Program-made: the position numbers and the translations under genes
Assembly: GCF_015291645.1 (NCBI RefSeq)
Contig: NZ_CP030055.1
Location: 1,488,001-1,552,000, forward strand
Reading direction: 5' to 3'
Length of the DNA stretch: 64,000 bases
Source: Bradyrhizobium sp. CCBAU 53340
Lineage (GTDB): Bacteria > Pseudomonadota > Alphaproteobacteria > Rhizobiales > Xanthobacteraceae
In this document: positions 26,825 through 34,066 of the stretch, one piece after another
Layout of the letters: every line of letters starts with the position of its first letter
Numbering within the stretch: the first letter of the stretch is position 1
Notes under the pieces: generated by a model
Told to the model about the DNA's origin: nothing
The model's database searches: none
What the model saw: only the letters and a program-made list of their open reading frames with translations

Positions 26825-27730
26825 ATGTCAAGCCTGCTTACGAACTCGACCGCAATGACCGCCCTCCAGACCTTGCGGTCTGTGAGCTCGCAACTCGCTA
26901 CCACGCAGACCCGCATCTCGACCGGCCAGCGCGTCTCGACCGCGTCGGACAACGCCGCCTATTGGTCGATCGCAACCTCGATGCGCGCTGACAACGCCGC
27001 GCTCTCCGCCGTCTCCGACTCGCTCGGTCTGTCGGCCGCGACCGTCGACACTGAATACACCGCTCTGACCTCGGTTGTCGGTGACAGCAACGGTGGTCTG
27101 ACCAAGCTGCAGTCGCTGCTGGTCGAAGCCAAGACCGCAGGTATCGACCGAACCAAGATCCAGGCGGACGTCACCCAGATCCAGCAGCAGATGCAGGCGA
27201 CCGCGTCCGCGGCGACCTTCAACGGCGTGAACTGGCTCAGCACGACGACGGCCACCCCGACGACGGTTGACCTTGTGTCGTCGTACTCCCGCGTCGGCGG
27301 CACGCCGACCACCGGCGCCATCACCCTGACCGTTGCCAACTACTCGCTCTATACCTCGTCCACCAGCGGTATCCTGGACAAGGTGAGCGGCGGTGCGTCG
27401 GTCAACACGATCGACATCTCTACGCTGACCGACTCGGCAGCCGACCAGACCACGCTCGATGGTTACATCGCGCAGGTCACCGGTGCGATCAACTCGGTGG
27501 CTTCGGCCGCCGCGAACCTCGGCGCCGTCAAGAACCGTATCTCGACCAACACGGACTTCGTGAAGTCGCTGATGGACTCGGTGAGCCGCGGTATCGGCCA
27601 GCTCGTCGACGCCGACATGAACCAGGAGTCGACTCGTCTGTCGGCCCTCCAGGTCCAGCAGCAGCTCGGCGTGCAGGCGCTCTCGATCGCCAACAGCAGC
27701 AGCCAGAGCATCCTGTCGCTGTTCCGCTAA
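26825..27730 (+). CDS. lafA: Flagellin 1 (lateral type)
   Basis: A 301-residue filament subunit. The N-terminal D0/D1 segment (SSLLTNSTAMTALQTLRSVS, then RISTGQRVSTASDNAAYWSI) and the C-terminal helix ending QALSIANSSSQSILSLF are typical flagellin ends. Only a short middle domain is present, as in small lateral flagellins. It differs clearly from the other two copies, which are almost identical to each other. It has its own promoter-like motif, leader and terminator. Confidence 0.96.
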   Translation: MSSLLTNSTAMTALQTLRSVSSQLATTQTRISTGQRVSTASDNAAYWSIATSMRADNAALSAVSDSLGLSAATVDTEYTALTSVVGDSNGGLTKLQSLLVEAKTAGIDRTKIQADVTQIQQQMQATASAATFNGVNWLSTTTATPTTVDLVSSYSRVGGTPTTGAITLTVANYSLYTSSTSGILDKVSGGASVNTIDISTLTDSAADQTTLDGYIAQVTGAINSVASAAANLGAVKNRISTNTDFVKSLMDSVSRGIGQLVDADMNQESTRLSALQVQQQLGVQALSIANSSSQSILSLFR

Positions 27731-27749
27731 GTCTGGCGACAATCTGAGG

Positions 27750-27785
27750 GGGCCGCGCTTCTCGCAAAGCGCGGCCCTTTCGTTT
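27750..27785 (+). terminator. Rho-independent terminator after flagellin 1
   Basis: GGGCCGCGCTT (27750-27760) pairs with AAGCGCGGCCC (27767-27777) around a six-base loop and is followed by TTTCGTTT. Confidence 0.93.
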
Positions 27786-27850
27786 GATGCCCCGTCCTGC
27801 GCTCGCAGCAACTTTGGTTTCCCTGTTGCGGCGGGGACACAGAGCCACAA

Positions 27851-27874
27851 GCCTCGCACAAGCTTCGAGCGCTA
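27851..27874 (+). promoter_or_regulatory. Candidate promoter motif, flagellin 2
   Basis: The block begins GCCTCGCACAAGCTTCG and ends GCTA. It is 19 bases before leader stem P1, exactly as for flagellin 3, and shares the motif of the motA operon and of the gene at 49,059. Confidence 0.65.
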
Positions 27875-27892
27875 CGATCGCCGTACGACAGG

Positions 27893-27999
27893 TTGGGCCC
27901 TAACCGGATATCCGCAGCCCAAAGGCATGACGCCGCCCTGTCGTACCGGTGCAAGTCCGGTATGTCCCCAAACAACTCGATCTTCAAAGGGACATCAAA
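27893..27999 (+). promoter_or_regulatory. Conserved structured 5' leader of flagellin 2
   Basis: P1 pairs TTGGGC (27893-27898) with GCCCAA (27917-27922). P2 pairs TACCGG (27944-27949) with CCGGTA (27957-27962). P3 pairs ATGTCCC (27962-27968) with GGGACAT (27989-27995), covering the Shine-Dalgarno AAAGGGA. Compared with flagellin 1, an A-U pair in P1 has become G-C on both strands. Confidence 0.8.
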
Positions 28000-28908
28000 A
28001 TGGGTTCTAGCCTTCTCACTAACTCCGCCGCTATGACCGCGCTGCAGACGCTGCGCAACGTCAGCTCCAGCCTGCAGACCACGGAAAACCGCATCTCGAC
28101 CGGCCAGCGCGTCGCCACCGCGTCGGATAACGCTGCCTACTGGTCGATCGCAACTTCGATGCGCGCCGACAACGCCGCGCTCTCCGCCGTCTCCGACTCG
28201 CTCGGTCTGTCGGCTGCGACCGTCGACACCGAATACACTGCTCTCACCGCGGTCGTCGGCGACAGCACCGGCGGCCTGACCAAGCTGCAGGCGCTGCTGG
28301 TCGAAGCCAAGACCGCCGGCATCGACCGCACCAAGATCCAGGCCGACATCACCCAGATCCAGCAGCAGATGAAGGGCACCGCCAATGCGGCGACCTTCAA
28401 CGGCGTGAACTGGCTGAGCACGACGACGGCCACGCCCGCGACCTTCGACCTGGTGTCGTCGTTCTCGCGCGTCGGCGGCACGCCGACCATCGGCTCGATC
28501 ACGCTGACGATCTCGAACTACTCGCTCTATACCTCGTCCACCAGCGGCATCCTGGACACGGTGAGCGGCGGTGCATCGGTCGACACGATCAGCATCAGCA
28601 CGCTGACCGACTCGGCGGCCGACCAGACCACGCTGGATGGCTACATTCAGCAGGTCACGACCGCGATCAACTCGGTGGCTTCGGCCGCCGCCGATCTCGG
28701 CGCCGTCAAGAACCGCATTGCGACCAACACCGACTTCGTCAAGACCCTGATGGATTCGGTGAACCGCGGTGTCGGTCAGCTCGTCGACGCCGACATGAAC
28801 GCGGAATCCACCCGCCTTCAGGCGCTGCAAACCCAGCAGCAGCTCGGTGTTCAGGCGCTCTCGATCGCCAACCAGAACAGCCAGAGCATCCTCTCGCTGT
28901 TCCGCTAG
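28000..28908 (+). CDS. lafA: Flagellin 2 (lateral type)
   Basis: A 302-residue flagellin beginning MGSSLLTNSAAMTALQTLRN, with the RISTGQRVATASDNAAYWS motif and the C-terminal QALSIANQNSQSILSLF helix. It differs from flagellin 3 at about nine positions over the whole protein, pointing to a recent duplication or gene conversion. ATG 28000 is chosen over an upstream ATG at 27949, because the latter lies inside the conserved RNA leader. Confidence 0.96.
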   Translation: MGSSLLTNSAAMTALQTLRNVSSSLQTTENRISTGQRVATASDNAAYWSIATSMRADNAALSAVSDSLGLSAATVDTEYTALTAVVGDSTGGLTKLQALLVEAKTAGIDRTKIQADITQIQQQMKGTANAATFNGVNWLSTTTATPATFDLVSSFSRVGGTPTIGSITLTISNYSLYTSSTSGILDTVSGGASVDTISISTLTDSAADQTTLDGYIQQVTTAINSVASAAADLGAVKNRIATNTDFVKTLMDSVNRGVGQLVDADMNAESTRLQALQTQQQLGVQALSIANQNSQSILSLFR

Positions 28909-28927
28909 GCTTGAAAACGATCTGAGG

Positions 28928-28964
28928 GAGCCGCGCTTCTCGCGAAGCGCGGCTCTTTTCGTTT
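28928..28964 (+). terminator. Rho-independent terminator after flagellin 2
   Basis: GAGCCGCGCTTC (28928-28939) pairs with GAAGCGCGGCTC (28944-28955), followed by TTTTCGTTT. It is nearly identical to the flagellin 1 terminator, so the duplicated unit included the terminator. Confidence 0.94.
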
Positions 28965-29045
28965 CGGCGTGAATTGTCGCGCCAAGTTCTCGGCTCAGCG
29001 CCCCGGACTGGCTCACCCGCCTGTCGTGCGGTCACAGAGCCACAA

Positions 29046-29069
29046 GCTTCGCGCAAACTTCGCGTGCTA
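29046..29069 (+). promoter_or_regulatory. Candidate promoter motif, flagellin 3
   Basis: The block begins GCTTCGCGCAAACTTCG and ends GCTA, 19 bases before leader stem P1. It matches the flagellin 2 and motA sites at nearly all consensus positions. Confidence 0.65.
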
Positions 29070-29088
29070 TCGCCGCCGTTACGTCAGG

Positions 29089-29193
29089 TTGAGCGCGTAT
29101 TTCCGCAGCTCAAAGGCATGATGCCGCCCTGTCGTACCGGTGCAAGCCCGGTATGTCCCAAAATTTCAATTCGTTTTCAAGGGGACGTCAAAC
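29089..29193 (+). promoter_or_regulatory. Conserved structured 5' leader of flagellin 3
   Basis: P1 pairs TTGAGC (29089-29094) with GCTCAA (29108-29113), a second compensated change relative to the other copies. P2 pairs TACCGG (29135-29140) with CCGGTA (29148-29153). P3 pairs ATGTCCC (29153-29159) with GGGACGT (29182-29188), where the single change still allows a G-U pair. Confidence 0.8.
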
Positions 29194-30102
29194 ATGAGTT
29201 CTAGCCTTCTCACCAATTCCGCAGCGATGACCGCGCTGCAGACCCTGCGCAACGTCAGCTCGAGCCTGCAGACCACGGAAAACCGGATCTCGACCGGCCA
29301 ACGCGTCGCTACCGCATCGGACAACGCTGCTTACTGGTCGATAGCAACCTCGATGCGCGCCGACAACGCCGCACTCTCCGCCGTCTCCGACTCGCTCGGT
29401 CTGTCGGCTGCGACCGTCGACACCGAATATACCGCTCTCACCGCGGTTGTGGGCGACAGCACCGGCGGCCTCACCAAGCTGCAGTCGCTGCTGGTCGAAG
29501 CCAAGACCGCGGGTATCGACCGCACCAAGATCCAGGCCGACATCACCCAGATCCAGCAGCAGATGAAGGGCACCGCCGCGGCCGCGACCTTCAACGGCGT
29601 GAACTGGCTGAGCACGACGACGGCCACGCCCGCGACCTTCGACCTGGTGTCGTCGTTCTCGCGCGTCGGTGGCACGCCCACCATCGGCTCCATCACGCTG
29701 ACGATCTCGAACTATTCGCTTTACACCTCGTCTACCAGCGGCATTCTGGACAAGGTGAGCGGCGGTGCCTCGGTCGATACGATCAGCATCAGCACGCTGA
29801 CTGACTCGGCAGCTGACCAGACCACGCTGGATGGTTACATCACACAGGTCACTGCGGCGATCAACTCGGTAGCTTCGGCCGCCGCCGACCTCGGCGCCGT
29901 CAAGAACCGCCTCGCGACCAACACCGACTTCGTCAAGACCCTGATGGATTCGGTGTCCCGCGGCGTGGGCCAGCTCGTCGACGCCGACATGAACGCGGAA
30001 TCGACCCGCCTGCAGGCGCTGCAGACCCAGCAACAGCTCGGCGTCCAGGCGCTCTCGATCGCCAACCAGAACAGCCAGAGCATCCTCTCGCTGTTCAAGT
30101 AG
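29194..30102 (+). CDS. lafA: Flagellin 3 (lateral type)
   Basis: A 302-residue flagellin beginning MSSSLLTNSAAMTALQTLRN and ending QSILSLFK. It is almost the same as flagellin 2 along the whole length, including the middle domain (SSFSRVGGTPTIGSITLTI). ATG 29194 has a strong AGGGGA Shine-Dalgarno eight bases upstream; the ATG at 29140 is within the leader. It ends the flagellin block. Confidence 0.96.
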   Translation: MSSSLLTNSAAMTALQTLRNVSSSLQTTENRISTGQRVATASDNAAYWSIATSMRADNAALSAVSDSLGLSAATVDTEYTALTAVVGDSTGGLTKLQSLLVEAKTAGIDRTKIQADITQIQQQMKGTAAAATFNGVNWLSTTTATPATFDLVSSFSRVGGTPTIGSITLTISNYSLYTSSTSGILDKVSGGASVDTISISTLTDSAADQTTLDGYITQVTAAINSVASAAADLGAVKNRLATNTDFVKTLMDSVSRGVGQLVDADMNAESTRLQALQTQQQLGVQALSIANQNSQSILSLFK

Positions 30103-30341
30103 GCCTTCGGCTTCGAGCAGACCGTGCTTCCCCCGGGGAGCACGGTCCCGCCGTGATCGGCGGACGTCACGGCACATGATGCGCCCGCCATCGATTTTCC
30201 GACGCCAGACCTCGTGCAAGCTGTTTGTAGCCGATCGCGCGCTTGCGCGTTCGATCGTCCGCCCGTCGTTGTCGCATTGTCGGCGTCACTCCGAGTACTT
30301 GTAAAATTGCAACGCCTCGACCGCGAAGCGACGCATTCGCA
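30103..30341. other. Intergenic region between flagellin 3 and fliF
   Basis: The first part has a hairpin: ACCGTGCT (30121-30128) pairs with AGCACGGT (30139-30146), with CCCC/GGGG inside. It lacks a T-tract, so it may be a weaker terminator than those of the other two flagellins. The rest holds no gene. It presumably contains the control region of the 17-kb fliF operon, with a motif candidate at its end. Confidence 0.6.
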
Positions 30342-30365
30342 TTTTCGCGCAACCTTCAGACAAGG
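30342..30365 (+). promoter_or_regulatory. Candidate flagellar promoter motif for the fliF operon (weak)
   Basis: TTTTCGCGCAACCTTC matches the first two-thirds of the cluster motif but lacks the terminal CTA. It ends 44 bases before the fliF start. In Brucella the LafR relative FtcR is known to bind upstream of fliF, which gives this site some interest. Confidence 0.4.
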
Positions 30366-30409
30366 TTGGCAGCGGAGTGTCCTCACCATTCGCATTGGTA
30401 CGAGGTCAT

Positions 30410-32035
30410 ATGCTCAGTCGCGCGCAGCTACAGCAGCTGCTCAACAATCTGCTGGAACTTGGGCCGCGACGTCTGATGGCCTTGGGATTGATCGGCTTCG
30501 CCGTTCTCGTCACCGTGGTCGGGGGCGCCTATTATCTGAGCCGGCCGGAATTCGAATCCCTCTATACCGGCCTGACCCGTGAGGACGTCACGCGCATCGG
30601 CGCGGCGCTGCGCGAGCAGAACATCGCCTTCGACATCAATGCGGCCGGTGACGCCGTTTCCGTTCGTCCGAGCCAGACGAGTCAGGCCCGGATGCTGCTG
30701 GCCGAGAAGGGGCTGCCGACCAGCGCCAATTCCGGCTACGAGCTGTTCGACAAGATCGGATCGCTTGGGCTGACCTCCTTCATGCAGGAAGTCACCAAGC
30801 TTCGCGCCCTCGAGGGCGAGATCGCGCGCACCGTTCAGCTGATGAAGGGCGTCAAGGCAGCGCGGGTGCACATCGTAATGCCGGTGCGTGGCTCGTTCCG
30901 CTCGACGCAGCAGCCGCCCTCGGCGTCGGTCGTGCTGCGCACCGATGGTGCGATCGAGGCGCGCACGGCGCAATCGATCCGCCATCTCGTCGCGGCCGCC
31001 ATTCCCGGCATGACGCGCGACAAGGTCACCGTGCTCGATGCCGACGGCTCGATGCTGCTGGCCGAGGAGGACGAAGCCAGCGCCGCGCCGACCAAGATGG
31101 CGAACCTTCAGAAGACCGTCGGCGGCATGGTGCAGGAGAATATCCGCAAGGCGCTGACGCCCTATCTGGGCCTGGACAATTTCGAGGTCAGCGTGGCGCC
31201 GCAGCTCTCGACCGACAAGCGCCAGATCAACGAGACCGTCTACGATCCGGAAGCCCGCGCCGAGCGCTCCGTCCGCAATGTCCGCGAAAACGAGAAGTCA
31301 TCGAACGCCGACCGCTCGACGCCGACCACCGTGCAGCAGAACCTGCCGGATCAGCAGGTCAATGCCGGCGGCACCAAGAATTCCAGCGAAGACAAGACGC
31401 GCCGCGAGGACGTCACCAATTTCGAGGTCTCGTCCAAGACCACGACGACGGTGAGCGACGGTTACACGGTCAAGAAGCTGTTCATCGCCGTGCTGGTCAA
31501 TCGCGCGCGGCTCATCGCCGATCTCGGCGACAAGACCAATCAGGCCATCGTCGACAGCAAGCTCGCCGAAATCAGCCAGCTCGCAGCCACCGCCGGCGGG
31601 CTGGACAAGGCGCGCGGCGACCAGATCCAGGTGACCGCGGTCGACTTCGTCGAGGGCTCGCGCGATCTCGCGCCGGTGCCGCCGATCAGCTTCGTCGAGA
31701 TGATGAACAAACAGCTCGGCAGCGTCATCAACGCGGTGACGATCCTGGCCGTCGCCTCGATGCTGGTCTGGTTCGGGCTTCGACCTGCGGTCAACGGCAT
31801 CCTGACCCATCGTGCGGCGCAGGAGCAGACCGAAGCGGCGGAGGCCGCCGAGCTCGAAGCTGTCTCGGCTCTTGCCCTGGCCGAGAGCGAGGACCCCGAG
31901 CTCAACCTCGTCGAGGACCTCGAAGGCAAGATGCAGCGGACGCCGCAGAAGCGGCTGGAGCAGATCGTTCGCCTCGATCAGATGCAGGCGGCAGCAATCC
32001 TTAAAGACTGGATGCGACGCGAGGAGGCGGCATGA
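30410..32035 (+). CDS. fliF: Flagellar MS-ring protein FliF
   Basis: The 541-residue inner-membrane ring protein is the base on which the motor assembles. Near residue 30 is the first membrane helix. Then come YscJ-type ring domains (YTGLTREDVTRIGAALREQN and MLLAEKGLPTS). A second helix (VTILAVASMLVWFGLRPAV) precedes the FliG-binding tail. ATG 30410 (MLSRAQLQQLL) is chosen, with GAGG upstream; an alternative GTG lies at 30377. It starts a long operon of overlapping genes. Confidence 0.95.
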   Translation: MLSRAQLQQLLNNLLELGPRRLMALGLIGFAVLVTVVGGAYYLSRPEFESLYTGLTREDVTRIGAALREQNIAFDINAAGDAVSVRPSQTSQARMLLAEKGLPTSANSGYELFDKIGSLGLTSFMQEVTKLRALEGEIARTVQLMKGVKAARVHIVMPVRGSFRSTQQPPSASVVLRTDGAIEARTAQSIRHLVAAAIPGMTRDKVTVLDADGSMLLAEEDEASAAPTKMANLQKTVGGMVQENIRKALTPYLGLDNFEVSVAPQLSTDKRQINETVYDPEARAERSVRNVRENEKSSNADRSTPTTVQQNLPDQQVNAGGTKNSSEDKTRREDVTNFEVSSKTTTTVSDGYTVKKLFIAVLVNRARLIADLGDKTNQAIVDSKLAEISQLAATAGGLDKARGDQIQVTAVDFVEGSRDLAPVPPISFVEMMNKQLGSVINAVTILAVASMLVWFGLRPAVNGILTHRAAQEQTEAAEAAELEAVSALALAESEDPELNLVEDLEGKMQRTPQKRLEQIVRLDQMQAAAILKDWMRREEAA

Positions 32036-32739
32036 ACGCGGCAATCGGAAAACTCCTGACGCAATTCGACGCCAACGGCCGGGCCAAGTCACCTCCACCC
32101 CCGCCGCCGAAGATTCAGGACGTTCTGGCAAGGAAGGAAATCCGGCGCGAGCCCCAATCGCAGCCGCAACCTCAAGCGCAGCGTCAGGAGCGTCCGGCCC
32201 AAGCGCAGCCGCAACTTCAGCCGCCGCCCGCACAGGAGGCGGCCCCCGTCAATCTCCTCGAAGACGCCTATCGGCGCGGCCATACCGCAGGTCTCGCGGA
32301 AGGCGAGGCCAAGCTTGCCGAGGAGCGGGTTCGCAGCGCGATCCGGCTCGGCGAAGAGCGGGCCAAATGGTCCGACCAGCAGGCGGTCGCGATCGTCAAC
32401 GGCTTTGATGCCGCCTGCCGCGAGATCGAGAGCAACATCGCCAGCTCCGTGGCCCGGATCCTGCTGCCGTTCCTCGCCGAGGCGGTTCGCGACAAGGCGA
32501 TCGGATCCCTGGTCGAGCAGATCTCGGCGTTGACCTCCAATTCTCCGGTGCCGGCGTTCCGTGTCACCGGCCCGAGCGAGCTCATCGATCTCGTCAGGAC
32601 GCAACTCAATCTCGCCGGCCGCACCGGCGTCGAATACCAGTCCGCCGACACCGTCGAGGTTCGTGTCCTTGCCGATCAGACGGCGATCGAGACGCAGATC
32701 TCGACCTGGATGGACCGGCTGAAAGAAGCGCGTCGGTAA
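32032..32739 (+). CDS. Probable FliH-like regulator of the export ATPase
   Basis: A 235-residue soluble protein that overlaps fliF by four bases. It has a proline/glutamine-rich N-terminus (residues about 20-75). The next helix has small residues spaced as in FliH (YRRGHTAGLAEGEAKLAEER), and a FliH/HrpE-like C-terminal domain ends with VEVRVLADQTAIETQI. No other fliH candidate is seen, and FliI is encoded in this cluster, so a stator role for the FliI ATPase is likely. The call is from layout and pattern, not firm sequence identity. Confidence 0.65.
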   Translation: MNAAIGKLLTQFDANGRAKSPPPPPPKIQDVLARKEIRREPQSQPQPQAQRQERPAQAQPQLQPPPAQEAAPVNLLEDAYRRGHTAGLAEGEAKLAEERVRSAIRLGEERAKWSDQQAVAIVNGFDAACREIESNIASSVARILLPFLAEAVRDKAIGSLVEQISALTSNSPVPAFRVTGPSELIDLVRTQLNLAGRTGVEYQSADTVEVRVLADQTAIETQISTWMDRLKEARR

Positions 32740-32746
32740 TCGCGCC

Positions 32747-34066
32747 ATGGAAGAGGTCAAGCACGAGCTCGTCATCATCCGCAGGCGAGGCGCCTTCGAG
32801 GACGAGAAGGCGCATGGCGGCGTCTGGAAGATTGCCTACGCGGACTTCATGACCGCGATGATGGCGTTCTTCCTGGTGATGTGGCTGCTCAACGCCCTCA
32901 ACCAGGACCAGAAGCAGGTGGTCGCGAGCTACTTCAACCCGATCAAGCTTGCGGAGAACGCGCCCGCGCCGAAAGGCCTGAAGGATCTCACCAAGAAGGA
33001 GCCGACGACGTTCGACGGCCAGGACGGCAAGCGGCAGCCCGCGGGGCCGAACGAGGAGCGCCGCGGCGACTCGCCGACGGCCGAGAAGCCGCCGTTCTAT
33101 GAGGAGAAGGTTCTGTTTCGCGATCCCTACGCGACGCTCGCCGAAATTGCAGCCAGCTCCAACCAGGCCTCGGGTCAGCGGCGCGCCGGTGCGCTGACGT
33201 CTGCGGAAGAAGACGGCCTCAAGGGTGGCGATGCCTATCGTGATCCGTTCGATCCCGGCTATTGGAAGCTCGCGCCCGAGGCCTCGAAGGAAGCCGACCG
33301 GATCATGGACGGCGAGCCGAAGCCGAATGCATCCGCGCGCGACAACCCAGCCGCTACCAATCAGGGCGACCCGCGCCGCGGCACGACCGATGACACGGGC
33401 GGCAGCGTCGCCCCCGACGCCCCGGCGTCGTCCACGAGCTTGTCGCCGCTGTTGCCGCCGGGACCGGCGCCATCATCGTCTGCGCGCGACAACAGCGTCC
33501 AGCCGAATACGCAGGCCAACCTTCAGGCCAGTGCCGCGCTTCAGGCGCGTCCCGCCGATGCTCCGAAGGAATCCGAGCCGCGCGATGCGGCCCAGACCCA
33601 GCAGCCGACCATCAAGCAGCTTCAGTCTGCGATTGCCGATGCCCTGTCGGATATCAAGGCCGGCGCCGGACCGGTGGCTGAAGTTCGTCAGGTCGAAGAG
33701 GGTCTGCTGGTCAGCCTGACCGACGATGCGAGCTTCGGCATGTTCGCGGTCGGCTCCGCCGAGCCGCGACCGGAGCTCGTCCGCGTCATCGACAAGATCG
33801 GCCCGCTGCTCGCGAAGCGCCGCGGCATGATCATCGTGCGCGGTCACACTGACAATCGTCCCTACAAATCGGACGCCTACGACAATTGGCGGCTGTCTAC
33901 GGCGCGCGCGCAAATGGCCTACTACATGCTGGTGCGCTCCGGCATCGATGCGCTGCGGATCGAGCATGTCGAAGGCTATGCCGACCGCCGACCGAAACTG
34001 CCCAACGATCCGGCGGCACCGCAAAATCGGCGGATCGAGATCCTGATCCGGGAGAAACGCCCTTGA
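32747..34066 (+). CDS. motB: Flagellar stator protein MotB
   Basis: A 439-residue protein with a cytoplasmic basic start (IIRRRGAFEDEKAHGG) and one membrane helix bearing the proton-binding aspartate (YADFMTAMMAFFLVMWLL). A long proline- and alanine-rich periplasmic linker (about 80-290) follows. An OmpA-like peptidoglycan-binding domain ends the protein (VRGHTDNRPYKSDAYDNWRLS). The linker is long even for rhizobial MotB. It pairs with MotA at 15.5 kb and with MotC immediately downstream. Confidence 0.95.
   Translation: MEEVKHELVIIRRRGAFEDEKAHGGVWKIAYADFMTAMMAFFLVMWLLNALNQDQKQVVASYFNPIKLAENAPAPKGLKDLTKKEPTTFDGQDGKRQPAGPNEERRGDSPTAEKPPFYEEKVLFRDPYATLAEIAASSNQASGQRRAGALTSAEEDGLKGGDAYRDPFDPGYWKLAPEASKEADRIMDGEPKPNASARDNPAATNQGDPRRGTTDDTGGSVAPDAPASSTSLSPLLPPGPAPSSSARDNSVQPNTQANLQASAALQARPADAPKESEPRDAAQTQQPTIKQLQSAIADALSDIKAGAGPVAEVRQVEEGLLVSLTDDASFGMFAVGSAEPRPELVRVIDKIGPLLAKRRGMIIVRGHTDNRPYKSDAYDNWRLSTARAQMAYYMLVRSGIDALRIEHVEGYADRRPKLPNDPAAPQNRRIEILIREKRP

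Noticed and set aside
26740..29160. Part of the flagellin leaders (ACCGGTGCAAGTCCGG) looks like pieces of cobalamin riboswitches or group II introns
   Set aside because: Only this short hairpin matches by eye. The B12 box, the large multi-helix core and any intron domain V or reverse transcriptase are absent, and the element sits directly before flagellin genes.
26828..30219. Long open frames of up to 343-429 codons opposite the flagellin genes
   Set aside because: They are arginine-, glycine- and valine-rich mirror frames of high-GC coding DNA and run straight across genuine genes and terminators. No protein family is visible.
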